Part shown: positions 36,632 through 44,881 of the stretch, in pieces
Numbering within the stretch: position 1 is the first letter of the stretch
Layout: each line of letters opens with the position of its first letter
Origin: Nocardia lijiangensis NBRC 108240
GTDB lineage: Bacteria > Actinomycetota > Actinomycetes > Mycobacteriales > Mycobacteriaceae
Length of the DNA: 64,000 bases
Reading direction: 5' to 3'
NCBI RefSeq assembly: GCF_001613045.1
Contig: NZ_BDBP01000057.1
Location: 1-64,000 of the forward strand
Position numbers and translations under genes: made by a program
The notes under the pieces: generated by a model
What the model saw: only the letters and a program-made list of their open reading frames with translations
Database searches by the model: none
What the model was told of the DNA's origin: nothing

Positions 36632-37345
36632 TCACCGGTGGGCGGTCTCGCGATCGAGGGTGCCGTCGGTCATGCGGTAGACCGCATCCGTGCGGTGCAG
36701 GTGGGTGCGGTCGTGGGTGACCAGTAGGGTGGCGGCGCTGTGGGTTCTTGCGACGGTGAGGATCAAGTCGATGATTTCCGCACCGCGTGCGGAGTCCAGT
36801 GCGCTGGTCGGTTCGTCGACGACCAGCAGTGCCGGATCGTTCATCAGCGCGCGGGCGATGTTCACGCGTTGGCGTTGACCGCCGGACAGTTGCGCTGGGC
36901 GTTTGTTCGCGTGCTCGGCCATTCCGACAGCTGCCAGCAGTTTCCTTGCCTTGGAGCGCGTTTCGCGGCGACGTGTGGGCGTGGTGAACCGTCGCTGGCC
37001 GAGGTGCCGCATCACTTCGAGCTGTTCGAGCGCGGTGAGCGCGGGGACCAGGTTGGGCTGCTGGAACACGATGCCGATGGACGACCGGCGCAGCGCCGCG
37101 CCCTCCCGTCGCGTGGCGGCGGCGAGATTCACTGTGTTCTGCGCACTTTCGAGCAGCACGCGACCGGAGTCGGGACGGATCAACGTGGCGACCACGGCGA
37201 GCAGAGTCGACTTGCCGGAGCCCGAAGGGCCGGTGATCGCCGCGACCGTGCCTGCGTCCACGCGCAGGCAGACGCGATCGAGTGCGGTGAGCCGGTCCGC
37301 ACCGTCGGGGTAGGTGAGGGTGACGTCGTCGACAGTGAGGGACAC
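36632..37345 (-). CDS. ABC transporter ATPase (MacB/LolD-like)
   Basis: A 237-residue ATPase. Walker A GPSGSGKST is at about residues 39-47, the Q-loop QQPNL near 93, the signature LSGGQRQRVNIARAL near 153, Walker B LLVVDEPTSALD near 173, and the switch His in LVTHDRTH. It is of the MacB/FtsE/LolD type that works with FtsX-like permeases. The permease gene lies 15 bp upstream on the same strand. The pair faces a histidine kinase/response regulator, a common layout for cell-envelope stress or peptide-detoxification systems. Its substrate is unknown. Confidence 0.9.
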   Translation of the reverse strand: MSLTVDDVTLTYPDGADRLTALDRVCLRVDAGTVAAITGPSGSGKSTLLAVVATLIRPDSGRVLLESAQNTVNLAAATRREGAALRRSSIGIVFQQPNLVPALTALEQLEVMRHLGQRRFTTPTRRRETRSKARKLLAAVGMAEHANKRPAQLSGGQRQRVNIARALMNDPALLVVDEPTSALDSARGAEIIDLILTVARTHSAATLLVTHDRTHLHRTDAVYRMTDGTLDRETAHR

Positions 37346-37360
37346 GGGGATGCTCCGTAA

Positions 37361-38416
37361 TCAGCGGGCCGCGCCGAGCGCGGCGAGTGGATCGGTGGTG
37401 AACAGGAAGCGCAGGGCGAACGCCGCACCGAGCAGGCCGAGCGCGATGAGCGCGGCCGCGGGCAGCACCGTCGTGGCGGGCGTCAGCGCCAACGGCACGT
37501 CGTCGACCACGAATGTCGCTGCAAGCAAGGTGATTCCGAGTCCCGCTGCGACGCCTGCGAACAGTACGACTGCGGCTTGGGTGAGCGTGTCGCGGACCAG
37601 TGACCCCCATGTCGCGCCCAATGCCTTCAACGTCGCGATATCGGGGGTGCGCTGGATCGTCCACACGGTGAAGAATGCGCCGATCACCAGCGCCGAGATT
37701 GCGAAGAGCAGCGCCGTCATCAGGGTGAGCGAACCGTTCTCGGCGCGGTAGGAGCCCAGCGCGTCCAACGAACCGGAGACGCTGGCCGTGGTGGTGCCGG
37801 CGGCGGCGTCGGCGGCTGCGGCATCGGACACGCCGGAGACCGCCAACACGGTCGCGGCGCCGCCGCGCGGGGTGAGCGAGCGCCAGTCGGCGACGGTAGT
37901 CCAGACCACCGGGGTGTGGCTGTACCAGTCGTCACCGCGGACCGCTGCCACGGTGAAGGCGCGCTCGTTCACGGACACGGTGTCGCCCGCCGCCACGTGC
38001 AGTGCCCGTGCCGCACCTTCGCTCAGCACGACCGAACCCGGTTCGGTTGCGGTTCGGTCGCCGAACGTAGATTTCTGCGCGCCGAACAGAGCGACGCGCG
38101 CCGGTTCGGCCTCGTCGCCGGACCGGACCGCTTCGGCTCGGCCGATGCCGATCGGCTCGACAGAGCTCGCGGCCACCCGCCAGGCATCGATCTGCTGCTC
38201 GGTCAGCGCCGACGCATCGAAGGACGGATCGCCACCGCTGCCGGCAAACACCAGATAGTCGGCGGAAATGCCTTGGACAGCGGAGATGTTCTGGTGCGCG
38301 AGACCAGCGGTGAGGCCACTCAGGAAACTCACCAGCAGGGCCACAAGGGTGACCACCAGTGTGATGAGCAGGAAGCGGCCGCGAGCAGCCCGGAGATCCC
38401 GAAGGGCGAGAAACAT
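37361..38416 (-). CDS. FtsX-like ABC transporter permease
   Basis: A 351-residue permease. It starts MFLALRDLRAARGRFLLITLVV, with one N-terminal helix, a periplasmic MacB-like domain (about 40-220) and three C-terminal helices (LMTALLFAISALVIGAFFTVW with the FtsX motif PDIATLKALGAT; AAVVLFAGVAAGLGITLLA; VLPAAALIALGLLGAAFALRFL). This is the single-FtsX topology. The ATG at 38416 is used; no good ribosome site was seen. It is co-transcribed with the ATPase and divergent from the histidine kinase gene by 129 bp. Confidence 0.88.
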   Translation of the reverse strand: MFLALRDLRAARGRFLLITLVVTLVALLVSFLSGLTAGLAHQNISAVQGISADYLVFAGSGGDPSFDASALTEQQIDAWRVAASSVEPIGIGRAEAVRSGDEAEPARVALFGAQKSTFGDRTATEPGSVVLSEGAARALHVAAGDTVSVNERAFTVAAVRGDDWYSHTPVVWTTVADWRSLTPRGGAATVLAVSGVSDAAAADAAAGTTTASVSGSLDALGSYRAENGSLTLMTALLFAISALVIGAFFTVWTIQRTPDIATLKALGATWGSLVRDTLTQAAVVLFAGVAAGLGITLLAATFVVDDVPLALTPATTVLPAAALIALGLLGAAFALRFLFTTDPLAALGAAR

Positions 38417-38533
38417 GCTTCCACTCTCGCGGCCGTGGGCCGGTTCGCCATCGCACGGGAGAAGGAACGCCCGCGGACGAACGGTGGACCCTGTTTTACA
38501 CCTTTCGATGGATGACGCCCCGGTAACCGCACA

Positions 38534-38545
38534 TAAGCTGGCAAC
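38534..38545 (+). promoter_or_regulatory. Candidate promoter for leaderless histidine kinase mRNA
   Basis: TAAGCT (38534-38539), six bases, then the GTG at 38546. GATGAC at 38511-38516 lies 17 bp before it and resembles a -35 element. Confidence 0.5.
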
Positions 38546-39742
38546 GTGCATCCGTCGCCGCTCACCCCTGTCTTCACCACGCTGCGGCTCGGCTTGCACC
38601 TGCTGGTGACCGCGCTCGCGTCGGTCGTCGCTGTGCGGGCGCTGTTGCCGGGCGCGCCGCACGCGGGGCCGGTGGTCGTGCTGTCGGCGGCCTTTCTGCT
38701 CGTCTACTTCGCGGGCGCGGTCGTCGGCGACCGGAGGCGCGCCGCGCTGCCGGTGTGGCTCGTGACGCTGACGCTGCTGTGGCTCGGACTGGTCGCGCTT
38801 GCGCCCGACGCGGGCTACCTGGCCTTCGGATTGTTCTTCCTCTACCTGCACCTGCTGCCACGCCCGTGGAATCTGATCGCCGTGGCAGTGGCGACGGCGG
38901 TAGCGGTCATCGGCTTCGGTCTGCACCGCGGGTGGTCGATCGCCGGCGTGGTCGGCCCGGTCATCGGAGCCGCCGTGGCGGTCGGTATCGGCCTGGGCTA
39001 CCACGCATTGTTTCGTGAATCGGCCGAGCGGCAGCGTCTCATCGACGAATTGCTCAGTACCCGATCCACTCTCGCGGAGCGAGAGCGTGCTGCGGGTAAG
39101 CTCGCCGAGCGCGAACGCCTGGCCAAGGAGATCCACGACACCGTCGCCCAGGGCCTCAGCAGCATCCAGCTGCTCCTGCACGCGGCTGAACGCGCCGATC
39201 CGGAACATCCCGCGCTGCAACAGATTCGGCTCGCGCGTGAGACCGCAGCGGAGAATTTGGCCGAAACGCGCGGCCTGATCGCCGAACTCGCGCCGGTCGC
39301 GCTGGAGGGTTCGTCGTTGGCTCAAGCGCTCGAACGGATTTGCCGACGTGCCGAAACGCCAGGACTTCGTGCACTGGTGGTCGTCGAGGGCGAGCCGGAG
39401 CGTTTGCCGATGCCGATCGAGGCGGCCCTGGTGCGGATCGCGCAGAGCGCGGTCGCCAATGTGGTGCGGCACGCGCATGCCGAGCAGTTGCGCCTGACCT
39501 TGACCTACGCGGACACCGACGTGCACCTGGATGTCGTGGACGACGGCATCGGTATCGGCCCGGATGTGTTCGCACGGGGTACTTCCGGCGGATTCGGATT
39601 GTCGGCGATGCGGGCACGAGTCGAGCAGCAGGGCGGAAGCATGGCGGTGGAGTCGGAACCGGGGCACACTGCCATCTCGGTATCGTTTCCGCTTGTGTCG
39701 GGACCCGTTGGCGCCGAGATCGATTCGGCGGACGACGCGTGA
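38546..39742 (+). CDS. Sensor histidine kinase (NarL-system, HisKA_3)
   Basis: A 398-residue membrane kinase. Residues 1 to about 155 hold five or six membrane helices without a clear extracellular sensor loop, suggesting detection in or at the membrane. The dimerisation/phosphoacceptor motif ERLAKEIHDTVAQGLSSIQ places the phosphorylated His at 197. The ATPase domain shows the N-box AQSAVANVVRHAHA and VVDDGIGIGPDV plus GFGLSAMRARV. The stop overlaps the regulator gene by four bases (GTGA). Divergent ABC transporter genes are the probable targets. Confidence 0.9.
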   Translation: MHPSPLTPVFTTLRLGLHLLVTALASVVAVRALLPGAPHAGPVVVLSAAFLLVYFAGAVVGDRRRAALPVWLVTLTLLWLGLVALAPDAGYLAFGLFFLYLHLLPRPWNLIAVAVATAVAVIGFGLHRGWSIAGVVGPVIGAAVAVGIGLGYHALFRESAERQRLIDELLSTRSTLAERERAAGKLAERERLAKEIHDTVAQGLSSIQLLLHAAERADPEHPALQQIRLARETAAENLAETRGLIAELAPVALEGSSLAQALERICRRAETPGLRALVVVEGEPERLPMPIEAALVRIAQSAVANVVRHAHAEQLRLTLTYADTDVHLDVVDDGIGIGPDVFARGTSGGFGLSAMRARVEQQGGSMAVESEPGHTAISVSFPLVSGPVGAEIDSADDA

Positions 39743-40356
39743 TCCGCCTGCTGTTGGCCGACGATCACGCCATCGTGCGCGCCGGACTGCGCGCGCTGCT
39801 GGCGGGTGGCGCGGATATCGAGGTCATCGGCGACGCGCCGACCGCCGAAGCGGCCGTGGCCTTCTGCGCCACCACACCCGTCGACCTCGTATTGATGGAT
39901 TTGAGTTTCGGGTCCGGGCGTTCCGGTGTGGAGGCGACCTCCGAGATCCGCGCGCTACCGGATCCGCCGAACGTCTTGGTGGTCACCAACTACGACACCG
40001 ACGCGGACATCCTCGGCGCGATCGAAGCGGGCGCATGCGGCTACATCCTGAAGGACACCCCGCCGCCGGATCTGCTGGCCGCGGTGCGTTCCGCGGCGGC
40101 GGGGGAGAGCGTCCTCTCGCCTGCGGTCGCGTCCAAGCTCATGACCAGGGTCCGGCGCGCGGACAGTACGCTCAGCCCGCGGGAGATCGAAGTGCTCAGG
40201 CTGGTCGCCGACGGCCGGTCGAACCGCGAGATCGCCAAGGATTTGTTCCTGAGCGAGACGACGGTCAAGTCCCATTTGGTGCACATCTACGCCAAACTGG
40301 GCGTCCGCTCCCGCACCTCGGCGGTGGCGCGCGCCCGCGAGCAGGGAGCGATCTGA
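39739..40356 (+). CDS. NarL/LuxR-type response regulator
   Basis: A 205-residue regulator. The receiver domain shows LLADDHAIVRAGLRALL, the phosphoacceptor Asp54 in LVLMDLSFG and the Lys in GYILKDTPP. The output domain is a LuxR HTH: LSPREIEVLRLVADGRSNREIAKDL, then FLSETTVKSHLVHIYAKLGVRSRT. The start is the GTG inside the kinase stop. The partner kinase is the gene before it; the likely promoter target is the 38417-38545 divergent region. Confidence 0.92.
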   Translation: MIRLLLADDHAIVRAGLRALLAGGADIEVIGDAPTAEAAVAFCATTPVDLVLMDLSFGSGRSGVEATSEIRALPDPPNVLVVTNYDTDADILGAIEAGACGYILKDTPPPDLLAAVRSAAAGESVLSPAVASKLMTRVRRADSTLSPREIEVLRLVADGRSNREIAKDLFLSETTVKSHLVHIYAKLGVRSRTSAVARAREQGAI

Positions 40357-40381
40357 GACGCCGGGTGTCGCCGGAGTCCGT

Positions 40382-40807
40382 TCAGAGTTGTGGCTGCCAG
40401 GCGCTCACGGCCCAGATGACCACAACGCTCAGCGCGATGACGAGCAGCGACCACGCCGGGTAGTAGGGCAGCGACAAAAAGTTCGCGATGATCACCAGCG
40501 TCGCGATGGCCATCGCGGCGTAGCGGCCCCACGTCCTGCCGAACAGCAGGCCGAGGGCGCAGATCACGCCGATCGCGCCGAGGACCAGATGGATCCATCC
40601 CCAGGTGGTCGAGTCGAAGGCGTAGACGTAGTCGGCGCCCGCCACGTAGATCTCGTCCTTGGCGATGGCCGAGACTCCCTCGAGCACGGACACCGTGGCG
40701 AGCACGAGCAGCATGATCGCCGCCGTGATCGAGATTCCCGTGGCGACGCTCTGCCGTTGGAAGGGTTCCGCGGGCGGGGGACTCTGGACGCCCGATGGGT
40801 TCGTCAT
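40382..40807 (-). CDS. DUF7144-like four-helix membrane protein
   Basis: A 141-residue protein with four membrane segments (ITAAIMLLVLATVSVLEGVSAI, GWIHLVLGAIGVICALGLLFG, YAAMAIATLVIIANFLSLP, SLLVIALSVVVIWAVSAW) and the family motif YVYAFDSTTWGWIHLVLG. This family is widespread in actinobacteria and uncharacterised. It is convergent with the response regulator gene and divergent from the quinone reductase, whose operator region lies 137 bp upstream of its ATG. Confidence 0.8.
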   Translation of the reverse strand: MTNPSGVQSPPPAEPFQRQSVATGISITAAIMLLVLATVSVLEGVSAIAKDEIYVAGADYVYAFDSTTWGWIHLVLGAIGVICALGLLFGRTWGRYAAMAIATLVIIANFLSLPYYPAWSLLVIALSVVVIWAVSAWQPQL

Positions 40808-40942
40808 GGTGACTCCTCATCGACAGGGAACCGGATCTGCCGATCGTCCTCCCGCGAGCGCACGTACTCCTCACCCGTTCCGGGTGAAGTGAGCGATCGG
40901 CTTCCCGGCCGGTGCCCAGTAGTGCAGCTGCTCGATCCATAT

Positions 40943-40958
40943 TAGTACGACCGTACTC
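40943..40958. promoter_or_regulatory. TetR operator site 1 (TAGTAC-N3-CGT type)
   Basis: TAGTACGACCGTACTC contains the palindrome AGTACG-AC-CGTACT. The core TAGTAC-N3-CGT-N-C-N-C recurs at 41009 and 42785. Confidence 0.6.
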
Positions 40959-41008
40959 GATGAATCCTCTGTATATGGACATATTGACGCTATGAGGCGG
41001 CAAACTTA

Positions 41009-41024
41009 TAGTACGAACGTCCAC
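41009..41024. promoter_or_regulatory. TetR operator site 2, before the quinone reductase
   Basis: TAGTACGAACGTCCAC matches site 3 at 12 of 16 positions. It lies 23 bp upstream of the reductase ATG, where a repressor would block transcription. Confidence 0.6.
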
Positions 41025-41046
41025 ATAGTTTGGGAGGTAGTGCGAG

Positions 41047-41994
41047 ATGCGTGCAATACAGCAGCGGGAATGGGGCGGTCCCGAGATGCTGCAGCTGGTC
41101 GAGGTGGAGCAACCGCAGCCCGGGCCGGGTGAGGTACTGGTGCGGGTGATCGCGGCCGGAGTCAATCCGGTCGACTACTACACGCGTGAAGGCCGCGCGT
41201 ATAACCGAGTACTCACCCTGCCCTTCGTCCACGGCTGGGACGCGTCCGGCATCGTGGCCGCGGTGGGCTATGGCGTGACTCGGTTCCGGCCGGGCGACCG
41301 GGTCTTCGGCATGCCGCAGTTTCCCCGGGAGGCAGGCGCTTACGCCGAATACGTCGCGGCTCCGGCTCGCCACTTCGCGCTGATGCCGGAGGAACTCGGT
41401 TTCGCCGAGGCCGCCGGGCTGCCGCTGGCCGGTTTGACCGCGTGGCAGATGCTGGTCGAGGTCGCGAAAGTCACGGTGGGGCAGCGAGTTCTCGTCGCGG
41501 GCGCGGCAGGCGGGGTCGGTCACTTGGCCATCCAGGTCGCCAAGGCGCGGGGTGCCCACGTCATCGGCACCGCTCGCGCCACCAAGCACGCGTTCCTGCG
41601 CGAGCTGGGCGCCGACGAGACCGTCGACTACACCGTGTCGGATGTGGCAGCCGAGGTGCGCGATGCCGACGTGGTGATCCAGATGTTCGGCGGCGAACAC
41701 GGGCTCGGGGCCCTCGAATCCCTGCGCCGCGGCGGGATTCTGGTCAGCGGCCAAGCCGCATGGACGCCCGGGCTGCTCGAACGCGCCGACGAACTCGGCG
41801 TGCGCGCCACCGGCTACCTCGTCGATCCCGACGGCGCAGGGCTAGAGGCGCTGGCCGATCTCGTCCGCACCCGACAGTTGCGCGTGCACGTCGACCAGGA
41901 ACTGCCCCTGGCGGAAGCGGCAAAGGCCCACGAACTCATTGCACAGGGCAGGACCGCCGGAAAGATCGTCCTGAACGTCGCCGAAGGCGCGTGA
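41047..41994 (+). CDS. NADPH-dependent quinone reductase-like MDR protein
   Basis: A 315-residue medium-chain dehydrogenase/reductase without zinc ligands. It shows GVNPVDYYTREGRAYNRVLTLP, GWDASGIVAAVG, the nucleotide site AGAAGGVGHLAIQVAKARGA (about residue 155) and the end TAGKIVLNV. This is the QOR-like group that reduces quinones or enones. The ATG follows GGGAGGTAGTGC. Two TAGTAC-type operators upstream, and a like site before the nearby tetR gene, indicate control by that TetR protein, possibly in response to an electrophile. Confidence 0.88.
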   Translation: MRAIQQREWGGPEMLQLVEVEQPQPGPGEVLVRVIAAGVNPVDYYTREGRAYNRVLTLPFVHGWDASGIVAAVGYGVTRFRPGDRVFGMPQFPREAGAYAEYVAAPARHFALMPEELGFAEAAGLPLAGLTAWQMLVEVAKVTVGQRVLVAGAAGGVGHLAIQVAKARGAHVIGTARATKHAFLRELGADETVDYTVSDVAAEVRDADVVIQMFGGEHGLGALESLRRGGILVSGQAAWTPGLLERADELGVRATGYLVDPDGAGLEALADLVRTRQLRVHVDQELPLAEAAKAHELIAQGRTAGKIVLNVAEGA

Positions 41995-42127
41995 GACAGA
42001 AGGACAAGAAATCCGAACCGACCGGCAAAAGCTCTTCTTCGACTTCAACCAGATGTGCGAGCAGCTCGGTCTTTCCGTCGACGACGCCGCCGCGGGGTTC
42101 CATACCTGGCGGGAGAACGCGGAGGTA

Positions 42128-42751
42128 TCACAGGGTCGCCACGGCGGCCAGCCGGGCTTCGATGATCCGGCGCGCCCGCTCGTAGCGGACGGGATCGCCG
42201 AACAGCAACGCGTCCTGCGCGGCCTGCCTGGCGACAGCGTCCAGCTCGAACGCGAGCTCGGCGGGATCGATACCCGTATCGATCTCGCCGAGCGAAATCG
42301 CTTCGGCAACGGTGGATTCATAGAGACGCAGCCAGTCCTGCCGCGCCGCCGCGAGGGCGTCGCGCACCCGCCCGGGGCGCGCGTCGAACTCCGAGACCGT
42401 GGATAGGAAGAAACACCCGCCACTGAAGATGGGCTTGGCCGCGTACTCCAGCCACGACTCGGCAAGGGCCCGCACCCGCCGGATCCCCGCGGGCGCCCGC
42501 CGCGCTGGTTTGACCACCTGCGTAGCGAACACCTCGATCGCCGCACGCACGGTCGCCAGCTGCAGCTCCTCCTTGGATCCGAACTGTGCGAAAACTCCGC
42601 TGTTGCTGAGCCCGAGTTCGGTGGACAGCCGCCGGGTCGACAGGCTTTCCAGTCCTTCGACCGAGGCGACGTCCATCGCCCGATCCAGGATGGCGCGCCG
42701 CGACTGTTCGCCGCGGCGCACGCGCCCGTCGACCTTGCCGTCGCTGACCAT
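42128..42751 (-). CDS. TetR-family regulator of the quinone reductase module
   Basis: A 207-residue regulator with HTH RRGEQSRRAILDRAMDVASVEG, then LSTRRLSTELGLSNSGVFAQFGSKEELQLATV (about residues 12-70). The C-terminal domain includes SGGCFFLSTVSEFDARPG, the form seen in TetR_C_6-like actinobacterial repressors. The operator-like site at 42785 is 34 bp before its ATG, so it is likely autoregulated. It is convergent with the quinone reductase gene. Confidence 0.85.
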   Translation of the reverse strand: MVSDGKVDGRVRRGEQSRRAILDRAMDVASVEGLESLSTRRLSTELGLSNSGVFAQFGSKEELQLATVRAAIEVFATQVVKPARRAPAGIRRVRALAESWLEYAAKPIFSGGCFFLSTVSEFDARPGRVRDALAAARQDWLRLYESTVAEAISLGEIDTGIDPAELAFELDAVARQAAQDALLFGDPVRYERARRIIEARLAAVATL

Positions 42752-42784
42752 GCCTCCGCCTTTCGTCCTGTCCGAGCAGAGTAA

Positions 42785-42800
42785 TAGTACAGCCGTTCAC
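42785..42800. promoter_or_regulatory. TetR operator site 3, before the tetR gene
   Basis: TAGTACAGCCGTTCAC, upstream of the tetR start on the minus strand; shares TAGTAC-N3-CGT-N-C-N-C with sites 1 and 2. Confidence 0.55.
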
Positions 42801-42850
42801 TTATCGTGCCGCTGTCGTGCTCCCTTGTCCGCTCGACGCGCCAGACGGCT

Positions 42851-43276
42851 TCATTTCCGCGACTCCGAGGGCCGCCACCGCAGCAGATCTCGCACGTCGA
42901 CCGGCCAGTTCACCACGGCGACGCACAGCATGATCACCAAATGAAGTGGCGCCGACACTTCCTCGTAGACCGGTGCTTCATCGATGACATGCGTCGTCAC
43001 CGCACCGGTGAGCAGCAGCACCAGTCCGGCGGCGCCGAGGAACCTGGACTGCCTGCGCGGAATGACCAGCAGAATCGCGCAGACCAGTTCGATCGCCCCG
43101 ACCAGATAACGCATGTTCGGGTCGAAACCCCATTCGGCGAACTTCACGGAGTATGCCGGACCGAAGAAGGTCTCTCCCTGCCAGAATTTGGTGGCGAACC
43201 CCACGAAGAATTCGAAAGCCAAGAAGCAGTACCAGCCGGTGCGCAACCACGTTGGCACAGTGCGGCGTTCGGTCAT
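42851..43276 (-). CDS. DoxX-like membrane protein (ECF41 target)
   Basis: A 141-residue protein with four membrane helices of the DoxX-like type: WLRTGWYCFLAFEFFVGFATKFW, MRYLVGAIELVCAILLVIPR, SRFLGAAGLVLLLTGAVTTHV, HLVIMLCVAVVNWPVDVRDLL. Some DoxX proteins take part in sulfur or redox stress handling; this one is uncharacterised. The ATG at 43276 has AGGA five bases upstream; a longer frame from 43408 would cross the promoter. The minus-strand promoter TGTCACA-N16-GGTCATA (43349-43378) matches that of the divergent ECF41 gene. Confidence 0.82.
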   Translation of the reverse strand: MTERRTVPTWLRTGWYCFLAFEFFVGFATKFWQGETFFGPAYSVKFAEWGFDPNMRYLVGAIELVCAILLVIPRRQSRFLGAAGLVLLLTGAVTTHVIDEAPVYEEVSAPLHLVIMLCVAVVNWPVDVRDLLRWRPSESRK

Positions 43277-43348
43277 TTTTCCTCCAGAAGCTGCATGGAC
43301 GAGTGCCGCTGGCCGAGGCCGGGCGAGCACGGGATCTCCCGTCGCCGC

Positions 43349-43378
43349 TATGACCACCCGCACGCCGCGAATGTGACA
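43349..43378 (-). promoter_or_regulatory. ECF41-type promoter of the DoxX-like gene
   Basis: On the minus strand: TGTCACA, 16 bases, GGTCATA. It has the same -35, spacing and -10 as the ECF41 gene promoter. The known ECF41 consensus is TGTCACA-N16-CGTC. Confidence 0.8.
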
Positions 43379-43446
43379 TCCGTTCACGGCAAGAACGACA
43401 GAGGCCATCCGCGTCGCGCAACCAGGTGGTCTCCGCTGCGCCTCGG

Positions 43447-43476
43447 TGTCACACCGACCCGGGTCGGCCGGTCATA
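43447..43476 (+). promoter_or_regulatory. ECF41-type autoregulatory promoter
   Basis: TGTCACA (43447-43453), 16 bases, GGTCATA (43470-43476). It lies 34 bp before the sigma factor ATG and gives a short leader with GGGAGG. Confidence 0.8.
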
Positions 43477-43509
43477 GGTACTGACAGATCCACCGGGAGG
43501 AATTGACAT

Positions 43510-44385
43510 ATGGACTACACCGATTGGCTGGCCGGAGAGTTCGAGGGCAACAGAGCGCACCTGCGCGCCGTGGCGTACCGGATGCTGGGGTCGGCCACCG
43601 ACGCCGAGGATGTCGTGCAGGAAGCCTGGATACGACTGAGTAGCCGAACCGACATCGCCGACGTCGACAACCTGACCGGATGGCTGACCACGGTCGTGTC
43701 ACGCGTTTCGCTGAACGTCTTGCAGCGCCGCAAGAGCCGCCGCGAGCATCTCTACGGAACGGAAGTGGTCGACGACGGAGCCGAACGTGCAGGCGCGATG
43801 TCGCCCGAACACGAACTGATGATGGCCGACTCGGTCGGCTCGGCACTCATGGTCATCCTCGACACCCTGACCCCGGCCGAACGACTCGCCTTCGTCTTGC
43901 ACGACATGTTCGCCGTGCCGTTCGACGAGATAGCCGCGATCGTCGGCCGTTCCAGCACGGCGACGCGTCAGCTCGCGAGCCGCGCGCGACGCCGGGTCCA
44001 AGGTATCGGTCAGCCCGCAACGATCGACGTCGCCCAGCAGAGCGAGATCGTCGACGCCTTCCTACGCGCCGCGCGCACGGGCCGCTTCGACGCCCTGATC
44101 GAGCTGCTCGACCCCGAGGTGGTGCTGCATGCCGACGACACCGTGGTGGCGGCCGGTGCGGCAGCGGAGGTCATCGGTGCCGATGCCGTGGCCCGAACCT
44201 TCGCCGGCCGCGCGCACGGCGCCCGGCCGGTCCTGATCGACCGAGTTCCCGGCGCGGTCTGGACGGTCGGCGGCCGCCCACGAATCGTCTTCTACTTCGC
44301 GATCGTGCAGGGGAAGATCGTGGGCATCGAGATGATCGGCGATCGGGAGCAGCTCGACGGAATACGTTTCGAGGATCGGAAATGA
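43510..44385 (+). CDS. ECF41-family RNA polymerase sigma factor (SigJ-like)
   Basis: A 291-residue sigma factor. Region 2 (HLRAVAYRMLGSATDAEDVVQEAWIRL) and region 4 (LTPAERLAFVLHDMFAVPFDEIAAIVGRSSTATRQLASRARRR) are followed by a SnoaL-like C-terminal domain (IVDAFLRAARTGRFDALIELLDPEVVLHAD). This fusion defines ECF41, where the extension takes the place of a separate anti-sigma factor. The ATG at 43510 has GGGAGG upstream. It is divergent from one DoxX-like gene and overlaps a second by four bases; matching promoters indicate a small regulon. Confidence 0.93.
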   Translation: MDYTDWLAGEFEGNRAHLRAVAYRMLGSATDAEDVVQEAWIRLSSRTDIADVDNLTGWLTTVVSRVSLNVLQRRKSRREHLYGTEVVDDGAERAGAMSPEHELMMADSVGSALMVILDTLTPAERLAFVLHDMFAVPFDEIAAIVGRSSTATRQLASRARRRVQGIGQPATIDVAQQSEIVDAFLRAARTGRFDALIELLDPEVVLHADDTVVAAGAAAEVIGADAVARTFAGRAHGARPVLIDRVPGAVWTVGGRPRIVFYFAIVQGKIVGIEMIGDREQLDGIRFEDRK

Positions 44386-44843
44386 TCGATCTTCTGCGCA
44401 CCGCGGCCGGCCCATGGACACCAACCCGCTTCGGTGGTGGGCCGGGACGCGGAGTCACCGTCGGCTTCTGGATCGCGACCGGCATCGTGACCAGCGTTCT
44501 CGTCAGCGGTGGTATCGCCGATCTGCTGCGCCGCGGTGGGACGGTAGCGGGAATGCTCGAACTGGGCTACCCGGAATATTTCATTCCCATCCTCGGGGTC
44601 TGCAAGATACTGGGCGCGTCGGCGATACTCGCGCCAGGATTCAGGCGACTGAAAGAATGGGCATACGCCGGAGCGTTCTACAACTTCGCCGGAGCATTCG
44701 CTTCCCACGTCGCGTCCGGATCATCCACTGCGCACCTACTGTGGACCGCGGCATTCGCACTGTGCGTACTGATCTCGTGGTCCCTCCGCCCCACCTCTCG
44801 ACGCCTCGGACGACCTCGCCCTGTGTCGTCACGACATACGTGA
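44382..44843 (+). CDS. DoxX-like membrane protein co-transcribed with ECF41
   Basis: A 153-residue protein with four helices: VGFWIATGIVTSVLVSGGIADLL, YFIPILGVCKILGASAIL, WAYAGAFYNFAGAFASHVAS and LLWTAAFALCVLISWSL. Motifs LGYPEYFIPILGVCKILGA and KEWAYAGAFYNFAGA are typical of the DoxX-like group. The ATG sits in the sigma factor stop (ATGA), so both are made together. Its function is unknown; the sigma link suggests envelope or redox stress. Confidence 0.85.
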   Translation: MIDLLRTAAGPWTPTRFGGGPGRGVTVGFWIATGIVTSVLVSGGIADLLRRGGTVAGMLELGYPEYFIPILGVCKILGASAILAPGFRRLKEWAYAGAFYNFAGAFASHVASGSSTAHLLWTAAFALCVLISWSLRPTSRRLGRPRPVSSRHT

Positions 44844-44881
44844 CGGATCGCGATGTGCTGCGCCACGATATGACACCTGCA

